Below are positions 7,230 to 17,157 of a stretch of DNA of 64,000 bases, one piece after another. The position numbers were made by a program, and so were the translations under genes. The notes below the pieces were generated by a model that was given only the letters and a program-made list of their open reading frames with translations, had not been told where the DNA came from and did no database searches. Numbering within the stretch: position 1 is the stretch's first letter; the number at the start of each line of letters is the position of its first letter. Source of the stretch: an uncultured Chlorobiaceae bacterium (GTDB taxonomy: Bacteria; Bacteroidota; Chlorobiia; Chlorobiales; Chlorobiaceae); NCBI GenBank assembly GCA_903839405.1, contig CAIMCD010000034.1, positions 1 to 64,000 of the forward strand. Direction: 5' to 3'.

Positions 7230-8653
7230 GCCGGGCCGCAGAGCTTTACGGCAACGCGCCGGCGCTTATCATAAAGGGCACAACCCTCTCGTTTGAAGCG
7301 TGCAACCACAGGGCAACCGGTATTGCGGGGAAACTCTACCAGATGGGGCTTCATGCCGGTGACATTGTGGCCATTATCTCGCCCAATACGCCTGAGATGG
7401 TTCTCTTGCTGCTCGGCCTGCTGAAGGCCGGTATCATTGCTGCTCCACTCAACTACCGCTTTCCGGAAACGTTGCAGAAAAAAGCCCTTGAAAAACTTCG
7501 TCCCCGGCTGCTGCTGACCGCCACGCCAGCATCTACTCCGCTTCCCGGAATCCGAACGGAGTCTGTCGCCCGCTTTCTGGATGAGGCTTCACACGCAACG
7601 CAGCATGAAGCCTTTGAGGCTCCGGAGTCCATGGAGCGTCCGGTCACCATTATCCATACCTCGGCAAGTTCGGGCGAGCCGAAGGCGGCCGTGCACTCGT
7701 TCGCCAACCACTGGTACAACGCGCTCGGCTCGAATGAAAATCTCCCTTTCGGGCCTGGAGAGTGCTGGCTGCTTTCGCTGCCGCTCTACCACATCGGCGG
7801 CTACGCCATACTCTTTAAATCGCTGCTCTCCGGAGCGGCCATTGCCGTTGGAGAGCCGAACGAAAGTATTGAAGAGGCCTTGGAGCACTTCCCCATCACC
7901 CACCTTTCGCTGGTGCCGACACAGCTCTACCGACTCTTGGCCAAGCCGGAGAGTGCTCTGTGCCTCGCATCACTCAAAGCGCTCCTGCTCGGCGGAAGCC
8001 CGGCACCAAAGGCGGTCATTCAAGATGCACTCCGCCACAAGATTCCGATCTACCTGAGCTACGGCTCAACCGAGATGGGATCGCAGATTGCAACCACACC
8101 GGGGCCAATAAAGAGCGCCGTGCAAGAGAGTGGCCGCACGCTCCCCTACCGCGAAATGATGGTGGCGGAGGATGGCGAACTGTTGGTGAAGGGGCCATGC
8201 CTCTTTATGGGCTACCTCCAAAGTGGCACCGTTCAGCCTCAAACCGATAAGGATGGATGGTTTCACACCTCCGACATCGGTCAGATTTCAGAAAATGGAG
8301 AGGTCACCATCATCGGGCGAAAGGATAACATGTTTATCTCGGGAGGAGAGAACATCCATCCCGAAGAGATTGAGGGCGCTCTGATGATGATTGATGGAGT
8401 CGGTGAAGCGCTCGTTGTGCCGCACCGAGACCCGGAGTATGGCCAGCGTCCGATAGCCTTTATCAAAACCGTGGAGGAAAATAAACCTGATGATGAAGCC
8501 ATCACCCAGGCGATGAACCGGCTGGTGGGAAAACTCAAAAGCCCGATCCGCTATTTCCGCATTGAGGAGTGGAAGTGCCTGCCCGGCTCACAGAAAACCG
8601 ACCGGGCATGGTACCAGAGAGTGGCTCTCACCCCCGACGGGCCTTTCGCTTGA
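7217..8653 (+). CDS. menE: o-Succinylbenzoate-CoA ligase
   Basis: The 478-residue acyl-CoA synthetase of the ANL superfamily activates o-succinylbenzoate with ATP and CoA, supplying the MenB substrate. The AMP-binding P-loop reads HTSASSGEPKA (about residues 145-156). Other family motifs are YLSYGSTEMGSQ, WFHTSDIG and GRKDNMFISGGENIHPEEIE, the last being the hinge before the mobile C-terminal domain. It is the last gene of the men operon. Its 3' end overlaps the convergent membrane-protein gene by 26 bases. Confidence 0.94.
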   Translation: MELVSRAAELYGNAPALIIKGTTLSFEACNHRATGIAGKLYQMGLHAGDIVAIISPNTPEMVLLLLGLLKAGIIAAPLNYRFPETLQKKALEKLRPRLLLTATPASTPLPGIRTESVARFLDEASHATQHEAFEAPESMERPVTIIHTSASSGEPKAAVHSFANHWYNALGSNENLPFGPGECWLLSLPLYHIGGYAILFKSLLSGAAIAVGEPNESIEEALEHFPITHLSLVPTQLYRLLAKPESALCLASLKALLLGGSPAPKAVIQDALRHKIPIYLSYGSTEMGSQIATTPGPIKSAVQESGRTLPYREMMVAEDGELLVKGPCLFMGYLQSGTVQPQTDKDGWFHTSDIGQISENGEVTIIGRKDNMFISGGENIHPEEIEGALMMIDGVGEALVVPHRDPEYGQRPIAFIKTVEENKPDDEAITQAMNRLVGKLKSPIRYFRIEEWKCLPGSQKTDRAWYQRVALTPDGPFA

Positions 8654-9173
8654 GCCGGAGCACCGCAAAGGCTCCACCAAGACCTGCAATCGGGGCGTAA
8701 AAGGCACTTGAAAAGGCGATGTTCATGACCAAGTCACTGAAGCGTAACGACACGGGGGCCAAAGCCAGTTTCTGGGCAGCAAGCAGCGCCTGCACCTGCG
8801 GCTGAAGCTCAGGTTTGCCTTGAGCCATATCGAGCGCCCAACGGATCACAAGCGCCAGACTCTCCACTCCCGGCCGGTAGTTGAAGTTCTGGATAAGCAG
8901 AAAGGTGGCAATCTCGGAAAGAAAACCTCCCGCAATACCGGCAACACATCCCAGAAAAAAGGCTTCACTGGAGAGAAGAGGAACCTGGAATTGCAAAATG
9001 GTACGCTTAAGAGCAATCTCTCCGGAGAGAAATATCCCGGCAAAGAGCAGAATATTCAGCAAGGTCAGGTAGGGCACGGTTGTTGTCAAGAGAATAATCA
9101 GGGCACCCAGCACAACGGCATACACTTTTCCCTTGAATGGCAATTGGGCTTGATTCACATTTTCAGCAGCCAT
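8628..9173 (-). CDS. Integral membrane protein of unknown function (DUF4199-like)
   Basis: The 181-residue protein has about four hydrophobic segments: VYAVVLGALIILLTTTVPYL, the segment around LLFAGIFL, FFLGCVAGIAGGFLSEIATF, and one near FSSAFYAPIAGLGGAFAV. It ends in a basic tail. Size and layout resemble the DUF4199 family, but this is a weak resemblance. It starts 6 bp after the dapB stop on the same strand and so is probably co-transcribed with dapB. Its 3' end runs 26 bp into menE on the other strand. Confidence 0.7.
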   Translation of the reverse strand: MAAENVNQAQLPFKGKVYAVVLGALIILLTTTVPYLTLLNILLFAGIFLSGEIALKRTILQFQVPLLSSEAFFLGCVAGIAGGFLSEIATFLLIQNFNYRPGVESLALVIRWALDMAQGKPELQPQVQALLAAQKLALAPVSLRFSDLVMNIAFSSAFYAPIAGLGGAFAVLRLKRKARRG

Positions 9174-9179
9174 GACTCC

Positions 9180-9926
9180 TCAGGAAAGCTTTTCATTTAA
9201 AAAATCCTCCATAGTGTAGACTCCCGGCGCACTCTTATGACGCAAGGCGAGCCAGGCGGCCGCTTCAACCGCGCCGGAGGCAAAGCCGGAACGGTTTTTT
9301 GCTGTATGGGAGAGCACAATTTCATCCGCATCCGAGTCAATAAAAGCGGTGTGCTTGCCAAACACCGTGCCAAGTCGCAGGGAGGCAACCTGCAGCTCCT
9401 CTGGCGCAAGCTTTTGCTCATCTGAAAGCTCTCGCACCACACGTGTTTTGCGACCGTTGGCCGACAGAATCACCTCAGCCGCACGGAGGGCCGTGCCACT
9501 TGGAAAATCAGCTTTGCCGGTATGGTGCTGCTCGGCAAATGCAATATCAAACTGCCCGAAGGGGGCGATAAGGCGCGCCGCTTCGCGCAGGGTGCGCAGA
9601 AAGAGGTTGACCCCGAGTGAAAAGTTTGCCGAAAAGAGCAGAGAGGCACCGGCTTCCGCAACCATGCGGCGAACAGCGTCCATCTCGTCATCCCAGCCGG
9701 TTGTACCGACCACAATCGGCACACCGGAAGCAAGCATGGCCTCCAGATTGCCGAGAAAGGCATCGCGGACCGTAAAATCTATAATGGCGTCACTTCCCTG
9801 AAACACTTCAGGGGTAATCCGGGCATTGACGTCCAGCACAGCCGCTGTTTCGTGGCAACCCGACTGGGCAATCACACGGGCGACCTGCTCTCCCATTCTC
9901 CCGTTTCCTACAAGAGTAAACCTCAT
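9180..9926 (-). CDS. dapB: 4-Hydroxy-tetrahydrodipicolinate reductase
   Basis: The 248-residue enzyme catalyses the NAD(P)H-dependent second step of the diaminopimelate/lysine pathway, providing DAP for peptidoglycan. The N-terminal dinucleotide-binding loop reads VGNGRMG. The family signature appears as [15 protein letters not shown], which contains the catalytic His pair, Lys and the substrate-binding SGT. The first glycine of the usual GAxGRMG loop is replaced (VGNGRMG). It lies 58 bp downstream of parB on the same strand. Confidence 0.95.
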   Translation of the reverse strand: MRFTLVGNGRMGEQVARVIAQSGCHETAAVLDVNARITPEVFQGSDAIIDFTVRDAFLGNLEAMLASGVPIVVGTTGWDDEMDAVRRMVAEAGASLLFSANFSLGVNLFLRTLREAARLIAPFGQFDIAFAEQHHTGKADFPSGTALRAAEVILSANGRKTRVVRELSDEQKLAPEELQVASLRLGTVFGKHTAFIDSDADEIVLSHTAKNRSGFASGAVEAAAWLALRHKSAPGVYTMEDFLNEKLS

Positions 9927-9984
9927 AATTCGTTATTGCAATGGATGTTTCTTGGTTAATGCGGTAATGATAACCCGGCTCGGC

Positions 9985-10872
9985 CTAGTCGCGGCGCATC
10001 AGCTCAAGCAGCCGTTCAAGATCATCATTTGAAAAATACTGGATATGAATCTCCCCTTTTCCCCCTTTTTTCTCAACAATACGCACCTTTGTAGCATAGG
10101 TCTCCCGCAGAAGGGATTCAAGCTGGTTGATGTGAGAGGAGCGATCGGGCGTTGCTGGCTGTGAGGGTTTCGACTGATCCTTGAACATGCGGTTCACCAG
10201 CGACTCCGTCTGGCGCACCGAGAGCTGATGCAGCAGAATCTGTTTCCAGACCTTCACCTGCTGCTGTTCACTGGGAAGATTGATCAGTGCGCGTGCATGG
10301 CCTGAGGAGATTTCGCGGTTGCGGATGCTGTCCTGAATCTGCAGGGGAAGCTTGAGCAGGCGGAGAAAGTTGCTGACGGTCGAGCGGTTTTTTCCCACCT
10401 TCTGCGCAATCTCATCCTGCGTCAGACGGCACTTCGTGGTCAGGCTTTTCAGGGCAAGCGCCACCTCGATGGAGTTGAGATCCTCGCGCTGAATATTTTC
10501 AATCAGGGCAAGTTCAAGCTTGCTGGAATCTTCATGTGCTTCAATAACATAGGCAGGAATAAACTTGAAACCGGCAAGCATCACCGCCCTGAGACGCCGC
10601 TCGCCGCTGATGAGCTGGTAGCCCTCACCGTCCCGGCAAACCGTAACCGGCTGGATGACCCCGTTTTCAATGATGGAGTTTTTCAGCTCTTCAAGGGCCG
10701 ATTCATCAAACTCCTTGCGGGGCTGAAACGGATTGGCACGGATTTTTTCAACCGCCACACTCCCGATGGAGCCGACCTCGGCAAGTTCCTCCGGCTCTTC
10801 CTTTGAAACCGAAACAAACCCCTCATCCGGGATCAGTGCTTTCAGCCCTCTTCCCAATGCTTTTTTTGACAT
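9985..10872 (-). CDS. parB: Chromosome-partitioning protein ParB (Spo0J family)
   Basis: The 295-residue protein is a CTP-dependent DNA clamp that loads at parS and works with ParA. The N-terminal ParB/Srx domain contains GERRLRA, and the helix-turn-helix is around TQDEIAQKVGKNRSTVSNFL. The start ATG 10872 gives the typical MSKKALGRGL beginning and has GGGGAG a few bases upstream. A GTG at 10905 is in frame but adds eleven unconserved residues. It lies 33 bp behind parA. No parS-like 16-bp palindrome was seen near the genes. Confidence 0.95.
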   Translation of the reverse strand: MSKKALGRGLKALIPDEGFVSVSKEEPEELAEVGSIGSVAVEKIRANPFQPRKEFDESALEELKNSIIENGVIQPVTVCRDGEGYQLISGERRLRAVMLAGFKFIPAYVIEAHEDSSKLELALIENIQREDLNSIEVALALKSLTTKCRLTQDEIAQKVGKNRSTVSNFLRLLKLPLQIQDSIRNREISSGHARALINLPSEQQQVKVWKQILLHQLSVRQTESLVNRMFKDQSKPSQPATPDRSSHINQLESLLRETYATKVRIVEKKGGKGEIHIQYFSNDDLERLLELMRRD

Positions 10873-10905
10873 ATCTCTCCCCGCCAGCTTTTCGGTCAGT
10901 TGCAC

Positions 10906-11697
10906 TTACCGGACTTTAAATTTTTTAATATTGCCATCCCGCTCGAAAATCTCCTGGGCCAGATCGAGATAGTCTTTGGAGCCAAGACTCTGGGCATCGT
11001 AGAGCAAGGCCGGCTTGCCGTGGCTCGGCGCTTCGGAAAGCCGCACATTCCGGCGGATATAGGTTCTGTAGACCTTCTCCTTGAAAAACTTCTTGACCTC
11101 TTCGGCAACCTGCGATGCCAGCCGCAGCCGGGCATCATACATGGTCACCAGCACCCCCTCGATCTCCAGTTTCGGGTTGAGATGCTTGCGCACAATACTG
11201 ATGGTATTGAGCAGTTTGCCCAGCCCCTCAAGTGCGTAGTACTCGGCCTGAACTGGAATCAGCACGGAGTCGGCCGCAGTCAGGGAGTTCAGGGTAATCA
11301 GCCCGAGCGAGGGTGGGCAGTCAATAATGATATAATCGTAACGGGCGCGGATCCCCTTGAGCGCTTTCTGCATCACATACTCGCGTTCCCGCATGTTGAC
11401 CAGCTCAACCTCCATCCCGACAAGGTTGACGTTGGAGGGAAGCACATCGAGATACTCCAGACTGGAGGGCTTGATGGCATCCTCAATGTTGCCGCCTTGT
11501 ACCATAACCTGGTAAAAGGTGTTATCGATCTCGTCACCGGTTTCAATGCCAAAACCGGAGGTAGCATTGGCCTGGGGATCGATATCGATAAGCAAGGTCC
11601 TAAACTCAGAAATAGCAATAGAAGCAGCTATATTAACGGAAGTGGTTGTTTTTCCAACCCCCCCTTTCTGGTTTGCAATCGCAATAACTCTGCCCAT
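10906..11697 (-). CDS. parA: Chromosome-partitioning ATPase ParA (Soj family)
   Basis: The 263-residue deviant-Walker ATPase drives segregation of ParB-parS complexes on the nucleoid. The signature KGGVGKTT occupies residues 11-18, with the switch II region around [13 protein letters not shown] and DCPPSLG. It heads the minus-strand series parA-parB-dapB-membrane protein. The 39 bp to the divergent glycosylase gene must hold promoters for both directions. Confidence 0.97.
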   Translation of the reverse strand: MGRVIAIANQKGGVGKTTTSVNIAASIAISEFRTLLIDIDPQANATSGFGIETGDEIDNTFYQVMVQGGNIEDAIKPSSLEYLDVLPSNVNLVGMEVELVNMREREYVMQKALKGIRARYDYIIIDCPPSLGLITLNSLTAADSVLIPVQAEYYALEGLGKLLNTISIVRKHLNPKLEIEGVLVTMYDARLRLASQVAEEVKKFFKEKVYRTYIRRNVRLSEAPSHGKPALLYDAQSLGSKDYLDLAQEIFERDGNIKKFKVR

Positions 11698-11736
11698 GTA
11701 CTAACCAGGGAAATTTACAGCAGTTGAAGTTCTGTC

Positions 11737-12381
11737 ATGACTTCATACATTATAATACATACACAAACTATTACAAATTTTAATCGTCTTCCAGTGGAGC
11801 GGCTTGGTAAACAATTCTATGAATTGCCTACACTTAAACTTGCCGAAAAACTTCTCGGAAAAATATTTGTTCGCACCTTACCAGGAAATATCACACTGAA
11901 AGGCAAAATTGTTGAAACCGAAGCCTATCTCGGCACCGGGGACGAGGCCTGCCATGCGTGGCGGGGCAAAACCGCCAGAAACCAGATCATGTTCCAGGCT
12001 CCCGGTACGCTCTATGTCTACTTCACCTATGGTTGCCACTACCTGCTCAACATTGTCAGTGAGCCCGAAGAGTGCGCCGGAGCTGTGCTGATACGGGCTA
12101 TGGAGCCGGTTGCAGGAGAGCAATTTATGCAGGAGCAGCGAGCTACCGGCGTTCTGACCAATCTCATGAGCGGCCCGGCAAAACTTACCCAAGCGCTTGC
12201 CATTGACCGGCGTCACAACGGAGCGAATCTGTTCGGTGAAGAGTTCTATCTTGAAGAGAGCGAAGAGCTGCCACAAAGCATGATCGGCAGCTCTGCACGA
12301 GTTGGTATATCAAAAAGCCGGGAACTGCAGTGGCGGAAATTCATTCTCAACAACCCCCATCTCTCAAAGGGGAAGGTTTAA
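11737..12381 (+). CDS. 3-Methyladenine DNA glycosylase (AAG/MPG family)
   Basis: The 214-residue protein matches the alkyladenine DNA glycosylase family, which excises alkylated purines in base-excision repair. Recognisable blocks are [32 protein letters not shown] (the Glu of VETEAY is the water-activating residue in the family) and [18 protein letters not shown], with the intercalating tyrosine region. The ATG at 11737 lies in an AT-rich leader; a few N-terminal residues may be extra. It is transcribed away from parA. Confidence 0.93.
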   Translation: MTSYIIIHTQTITNFNRLPVERLGKQFYELPTLKLAEKLLGKIFVRTLPGNITLKGKIVETEAYLGTGDEACHAWRGKTARNQIMFQAPGTLYVYFTYGCHYLLNIVSEPEECAGAVLIRAMEPVAGEQFMQEQRATGVLTNLMSGPAKLTQALAIDRRHNGANLFGEEFYLEESEELPQSMIGSSARVGISKSRELQWRKFILNNPHLSKGKV

Positions 12382-12497
12382 ATGAAGCGCAAAAAAGAGC
12401 GTTCCTGAATTGGAAAGTTGCAAAAAATAACCCTTTTTTAGGCTGAGCCAGCTTGTTCGAAAGAAGCCGCATAACCCCATACTAAAAGCCACCATTC

Positions 12498-13880
12498 ATG
12501 ATCGGAACCCCACTCTTGCCGGAAATCAGGGAACTGATCGAACAACGCAACTTCAGTGCGCTGCAGCGAATTTTCAGCGACTGGCTTCCGGTTGATTTGG
12601 CCGAGCTCATTTCCGATCTTCCGGAAAACGAACAGGCAATCCTCTTCCGGCTGCTGCAAAAGGATGTTGCAACCGAAACCTTTGAATATCTTGAGTTTGA
12701 CTCGCAGCAGAACCTGCTCACCGCACTTACCCAGAAAGATGTTACCCATATTCTCAACAGCATGTCGGCCGATGACCGTACGGCGCTGCTCGAAGAGCTT
12801 CCGGGCACGGTTGCACAGGAACTGCTCAAACTCCTCTCGTTCAAGGAGTTCAAGATTGCCAAAACCCTGCTTGCCTATGCCGAGGGGAGTGTTGGCCGGC
12901 TCATGTCGCCCGACTACCTCAGCATCAAGAAGGATTGGGATATCAACCAGGTGCTCGACTACATCCGCACCTACGGCCATGAGAGCGAAACCCTCAACGT
13001 CATCTATGTGGTTGACGACCACGGCAAGCTCAAGGGAGAGCTGCTGGCAAGGGAGCTCTTGCTCTCCATGCCCGACAAAAAGGTGAGTGAGGTCATCTCC
13101 GAAGATAAACTCATCACCCTGACCGCTTCACAGGATCAGATGGATGCGCTCGAAGCCTTCAAGCGCTACGACACGGTCGCCCTGCCGGTGGTTGATTCCA
13201 ACGGCTACCTGATCGGAGTGGTGACGGTTGACGATATGCTCGACGTGGCTGAAGAGGAGGAGACCGAAGACATTCAGAAATTCGGCGGTATCGAAGCCCT
13301 TGAAGAACCCTATATGGATCTGCCGATACCACAGTTGATCAAAAAACGGGCGGTCTGGCTGGTGATTCTCTTTATCGGAGAGATGCTGACCGCTTCGGCC
13401 ATGGCCTTTTTTCAGGAGGAGCTGGCCAAGGCGATCATTCTGGCAACCTTTATCCCGCTCATCATGTCAAGCGGCGGCAACTCCGGCTCCCAGGCGGCCT
13501 CCCTGATCATCCGCTCACTCTCACTTGGAGAGATCACCATCCGCGACTGGTGGAAGGTGATGCGGCGGGAGATTCTCTCCGGCTTGGCGCTCGGATGCAT
13601 TCTCGGTGTGATCGGCATGTTCCGGGTAATTATCTGGGCAATGGTCTTCGGCCATTTCACCACCCAGTGGCTCTACATCGCCCTCACCATAGGGATTTCA
13701 CTCCTCGGCATTGTCATGTTCGGCACCCTGACCGGCTCCATGCTCCCCCTCTTGCTGAAACGGCTGGGGCTCGACCCGGCGGTCTCTTCAGCGCCCTTTG
13801 TGGCAACCCTTGTTGATGTTACCGGTATTGTGATCTACTTCAGCGTCGCTTCGCTGCTTCTCGGCGGCATCCTTCTCTGA
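12498..13880 (+). CDS. mgtE: Magnesium transporter MgtE
   Basis: The 460-residue protein has the MgtE plan: a cytoplasmic N-domain with alpha-helical repeats (residues 1-130), a pair of CBS domains (about 135-260) that sense Mg2+, a plug helix, and about five transmembrane helices from residue 290. The conserved [16 protein letters not shown] segment begins the pore region. A chlorophyll-making organism would have a high Mg2+ demand, which is context only. The 116 bp upstream showed no recognisable Mg2+ riboswitch. Confidence 0.96.
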   Translation: MIGTPLLPEIRELIEQRNFSALQRIFSDWLPVDLAELISDLPENEQAILFRLLQKDVATETFEYLEFDSQQNLLTALTQKDVTHILNSMSADDRTALLEELPGTVAQELLKLLSFKEFKIAKTLLAYAEGSVGRLMSPDYLSIKKDWDINQVLDYIRTYGHESETLNVIYVVDDHGKLKGELLARELLLSMPDKKVSEVISEDKLITLTASQDQMDALEAFKRYDTVALPVVDSNGYLIGVVTVDDMLDVAEEEETEDIQKFGGIEALEEPYMDLPIPQLIKKRAVWLVILFIGEMLTASAMAFFQEELAKAIILATFIPLIMSSGGNSGSQAASLIIRSLSLGEITIRDWWKVMRREILSGLALGCILGVIGMFRVIIWAMVFGHFTTQWLYIALTIGISLLGIVMFGTLTGSMLPLLLKRLGLDPAVSSAPFVATLVDVTGIVIYFSVASLLLGGILL

Positions 13881-13897
13881 ACAACCGCTTTGATTCT

Positions 13898-15538
13898 ATG
13901 ACACAGGAACGGGAATCTCTGGAATTCGATATTGTGTATGTCGGCGCAGGGCCAGCTAATCTGGCCTCGGCCATCCATCTGCAGCGCCTCATCAAGCGCC
14001 ATAACGCAGAAACTGGTGACGGTCTTGATCCGGCCATTGCGATCATTGATAAAGGGCGATACCCCGGTGCCCACCTGCTCTCCGGCACTCTGGTTGATCC
14101 AAGAGCTTTTGAAGAGTTTCTGCCCGATTACCGGGCGCTTGGTTGCCCGATTGAGGCCACGGTTTCCGGTGAAACGCTCTGGTTCCTCGGCGAAAAAAGG
14201 AGGTTCGCATTCCCCTTTCTGCCTGAAAAATTCAGCAACAAAAACTCGCTGCTCCTCTCGCTCAGCCGCCTTGGCAAATGGTTGGCCGAAAGAGCCGAAG
14301 AGGAGGGCATCCAGCTCTTCGACAGCACCGCCGCCGCTGCTCCCTATCTGGAAGAGGGGCGACTTCAGGGTATTGTGACGGACGATAAAGGGCTCGACAA
14401 AGATGGCAATCAAAAACCTGACTATGAACCGGGATTGCTGCTGAAAAGCAAGGTTACGGTGATCGGCGAAGGCTCTGACGGTTCACTCTCTAGGCAACTC
14501 TCAAAACTGTTTTTGGGCGCAACCCCTCTCACTCCCCAGCGTTATGAAACCGGGGTAAAAGAGACGTGGCGCATCCCGGAAGGGCGCATCAAGGCCGGAG
14601 AGGTGCACCAGAGCTTCGGCTACCCGCTTTCGGCGGAGGAGTATGGCGGCGGATGGATCTACGCCTTCTCCGCGACACTGCTCTCGGTAGGCTTTATCTC
14701 CTCATTGGGGCCCGAATCGCCCGATTGTAACCAGCACCTGAACCTGCAACGCTTTAAAGAGCACCCCTTTGTTGCAGGGCTTCTCAAAGGGGGAAGCATG
14801 ATTGAGTCGGGCGCAAGAACCATCGCCTCCGGAGGGCTTGAGGCCATGCCGCTGCTCTACGGGCCGGGCTATCTTCTCACCGGCGAATCGGCCGGGATGG
14901 TGAACATGCAGCGGCACAAAGGGGTGCATCTGGCGATGAAGTCCGGCATCCTTGCGGCTGAAACCCTTTTTGACGCCCTGCTGCACGACGATTTTTCCAT
15001 CAACCGGCTGAAGGGGTATGACGAACGGTTCAGAAACTCTTGGGCTTACGAAGAACTTCTGGCCGCAAGAAACTACCGCAAGGCTTTCGACAAGGGGTTA
15101 TATGCCGGGCTGGTTCAGGCCGGGCTTCAGCTCACCATTCCCGGCCTCTCGCTCGGCGCAAAAGCTGGCAGGAAAAAGCGGAAACCCCTCATTGCCGAAA
15201 AAAAAGAGTTCACGCCGGATGGAAAGCTCACCTTCAGCAAAAGCGAGAGCCTCTACCGCTCCGGCACCATGCACGAAGAGGATCAGCCCTGCCATCTGCA
15301 TATCAAGGCGGAAGATATTGAGGAGATCTGCCTGAAGAGGTGCCGAATCGAATTCCAGAACCCCTGCCAGCACTTCTGCCCCGGTGAGGTCTATGAAATA
15401 ACCGGCAATCCGGTCTCACTCAAACTCAACCCGGCAAACTGCCTGCACTGCAAAACCTGCGAAGTTACCGACCCCTACGGCATCATCACCTGGACACCAC
15501 CTGAAGGCGGCGGCGGGCCGGGGTACAAACTCAGTTAG
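13898..15538 (+). CDS. Electron transfer flavoprotein-quinone oxidoreductase
   Basis: The 546-residue flavoprotein passes electrons from ETF to membrane quinone. The N-terminal FAD-binding loop is VYVGAGPANLASA. The ferredoxin-like C-terminus (from about residue 478) carries the cysteines of a 4Fe-4S cluster in CRIEFQNPCQHFC and NCLHCKTCEV, and ends in the family's DPYGIITWTPPEGGGGPGY. It lies 17 bp behind mgtE, but the functional partners are etfA and etfB at 31,933-33,712. Menaquinone made by the men operon is the likely acceptor. Confidence 0.93.
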   Translation: MTQERESLEFDIVYVGAGPANLASAIHLQRLIKRHNAETGDGLDPAIAIIDKGRYPGAHLLSGTLVDPRAFEEFLPDYRALGCPIEATVSGETLWFLGEKRRFAFPFLPEKFSNKNSLLLSLSRLGKWLAERAEEEGIQLFDSTAAAAPYLEEGRLQGIVTDDKGLDKDGNQKPDYEPGLLLKSKVTVIGEGSDGSLSRQLSKLFLGATPLTPQRYETGVKETWRIPEGRIKAGEVHQSFGYPLSAEEYGGGWIYAFSATLLSVGFISSLGPESPDCNQHLNLQRFKEHPFVAGLLKGGSMIESGARTIASGGLEAMPLLYGPGYLLTGESAGMVNMQRHKGVHLAMKSGILAAETLFDALLHDDFSINRLKGYDERFRNSWAYEELLAARNYRKAFDKGLYAGLVQAGLQLTIPGLSLGAKAGRKKRKPLIAEKKEFTPDGKLTFSKSESLYRSGTMHEEDQPCHLHIKAEDIEEICLKRCRIEFQNPCQHFCPGEVYEITGNPVSLKLNPANCLHCKTCEVTDPYGIITWTPPEGGGGPGYKLS

Positions 15539-15596
15539 TCAAGCCGGTTAACTATATCCCTGAAATAAACCTACTCAAGCAGTGGCTATGATCCTG

Positions 15597-15884
15597 CTAC
15601 ACCGCACTCTTTTTCGAGGATTTGAGGAGATCAAAGAAAAACTGGAAGATGCTGATGAAGTAGTGGAAAGCCTTACTGAAAAGGCCTCCGATATGCTGCA
15701 GGGCTTCATGCATATTGCCGCCGGTAAAGTGAAGATATGCGGCATAGAGCACCAGCATGGCTGCAACAACAAAAAAGAGATGGACAACTCTTCGGAGAAA
15801 GGAGAAGAGAATCATGATCGAAACAATGACCGCAATAATAAACAGCACCGGATGAAGGGAGAGGTAATCAAAAGCCTTTTCCAT
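15597..15884 (-). CDS. Small membrane protein of unknown function
   Basis: This is a 95-residue protein with two predicted membrane segments in its N-terminal half (LFIIAVIVSIMILFSFL and LFFVVAAMLVLYAAYL), followed by an amphipathic tail rich in Phe. I do not recognise the family. It starts 18 bp after the lpxB stop on the same strand and so is probably in the same transcript, which hints at an envelope role. Confidence 0.65.
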   Translation of the reverse strand: MEKAFDYLSLHPVLFIIAVIVSIMILFSFLRRVVHLFFVVAAMLVLYAAYLHFTGGNMHEALQHIGGLFSKAFHYFISIFQFFFDLLKSSKKSAV

Positions 15885-15902
15885 TGAACACGGGGGTTAT
15901 AA

Positions 15903-17045
15903 TTAAAGATATTCCTGCAAAATACCGGCTATTTTCGGCGATGGAGAGCTGCCGGCAAGCTTGGCCCGGGCGGCAAGCAACTCACGGCGCATGGCGGCTG
16001 ACACCGCCGGATGGTCAAGAATCTTTCGGGCAGTACGGTAGATCTCCACGCCGTTCGCCTCATCCTGGAGAAGCTCCGGCACGGCCTGCTCACTGCTTCC
16101 AAGCCCTTTTGCCACAATATTGGCCAGCGATATATTTTTCAGCTTGACCAGTTGGCGCCCGATCAGATAGTTGAGCCGCCCGGTGCGGTAGAGCACGATC
16201 ATCGGCACGCCGAAACAGAGCGACTCCAGCGTTGCCGTACCGGAGGTCACCAGGGCAAGATCGCTGTACTGCATCACCTCATAGGCCCGGCAACCGATTA
16301 TCGTCAGCTCGGGGTAGCTTGACAGAACCTTATAGACCCCCTCATCAAAATGAGGAGCCCGGCCAAGCAGAAAGACCATTCGATAATCCCGGTTCAGCAT
16401 CCGTGCCGCTTCAAGCATTTCCGGCAGTATCAGGGAGATCTCCTGCTTCCGGCTGCCGGGCAAAAGACCAATAAGGCGCGTTTGGGCATTGAGATTATGC
16501 TTTTGTAAAAATAGATTCTTTGGAGGAAGAGAGAGTTCTGCAAGCTCTTCCACAACCGGATGGCCCACAAATTCTGCGTTAACGCCGTGGCGGCGGAAAA
16601 ATTCAACTTCAAAATCAAAGACCACAAGAAAACGGTCGATATAACGCCGGATCGCCTTGACGCGCCCCTCTTTCCAGGCCCAAACCTGGGGGGAGATATA
16701 GTAAATAACCGGAATGCCCCGTTCATGAAAAAAACGGGCCATCATGAGGTTCATGCCCGGATAATCAACCAGAAACGCAACGTCGGGCTGTTCACGACGC
16801 ACCGCTTCCTTGAGTTCACGGATCACCCGGCGCAGAAAGAGCGCGTGCTTGAGCACATCAAAAAAGCCCATAATACTCATCTGTGCCGTATCATAGAGCA
16901 ACTCCGCGCCAAGGTCGCGAAGCTTCTGGCCACCAATGCCGAAAACCCTGACATCCGGCCGTGCTTGCAACAGTTCAGCGATGACACCACCAGCATGCAT
17001 ATCTCCGGAAACCTCACCGGCTAAAACAAAAAGCTTCTTTGGCAT
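15903..17045 (-). CDS. lpxB: Lipid-A-disaccharide synthase
   Basis: The 380-residue GT-B glycosyltransferase joins UDP-diacylglucosamine to lipid X in lipid A synthesis at the inner membrane. The N-terminal signature GEVSGDMHAG and the blocks GIGGQKLRDLGAELLYD, FLVDYPGMNLMMA and YYISPQVWAWKEGR are typical. ATG 17045 is preferred; a TTG directly before it would add one residue. It confirms a lipid A-bearing outer membrane. It is divergent from the phosphohexomutase gene, with 112 bp between. Confidence 0.96.
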   Translation of the reverse strand: MPKKLFVLAGEVSGDMHAGGVIAELLQARPDVRVFGIGGQKLRDLGAELLYDTAQMSIMGFFDVLKHALFLRRVIRELKEAVRREQPDVAFLVDYPGMNLMMARFFHERGIPVIYYISPQVWAWKEGRVKAIRRYIDRFLVVFDFEVEFFRRHGVNAEFVGHPVVEELAELSLPPKNLFLQKHNLNAQTRLIGLLPGSRKQEISLILPEMLEAARMLNRDYRMVFLLGRAPHFDEGVYKVLSSYPELTIIGCRAYEVMQYSDLALVTSGTATLESLCFGVPMIVLYRTGRLNYLIGRQLVKLKNISLANIVAKGLGSSEQAVPELLQDEANGVEIYRTARKILDHPAVSAAMRRELLAARAKLAGSSPSPKIAGILQEYL

Positions 17046-17157
17046 CAAAAAAGAGAGATAATTGGATGAACGAGTGGGAAACCGTATTTTGTACCTTATT
17101 TCTCAGGACAAAAGGTCAACCTAGTTTCAGTTTTTATTATATCAAAATCAAGAAAGA

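Noticed and set aside
9900..11736. parS site near parAB
   Set aside because: I looked for a palindrome like TGTTTCACGTGAAACA and found none; it may lie outside the window.
12382..12497. Magnesium riboswitch before mgtE
   Set aside because: The short leader lacks an evident conserved fold or terminator; nothing supports a riboswitch.
12438..13022. 194-codon antisense frame over mgtE
   Set aside because: It overlaps the conserved N-domain of MgtE and has no recognisable features.
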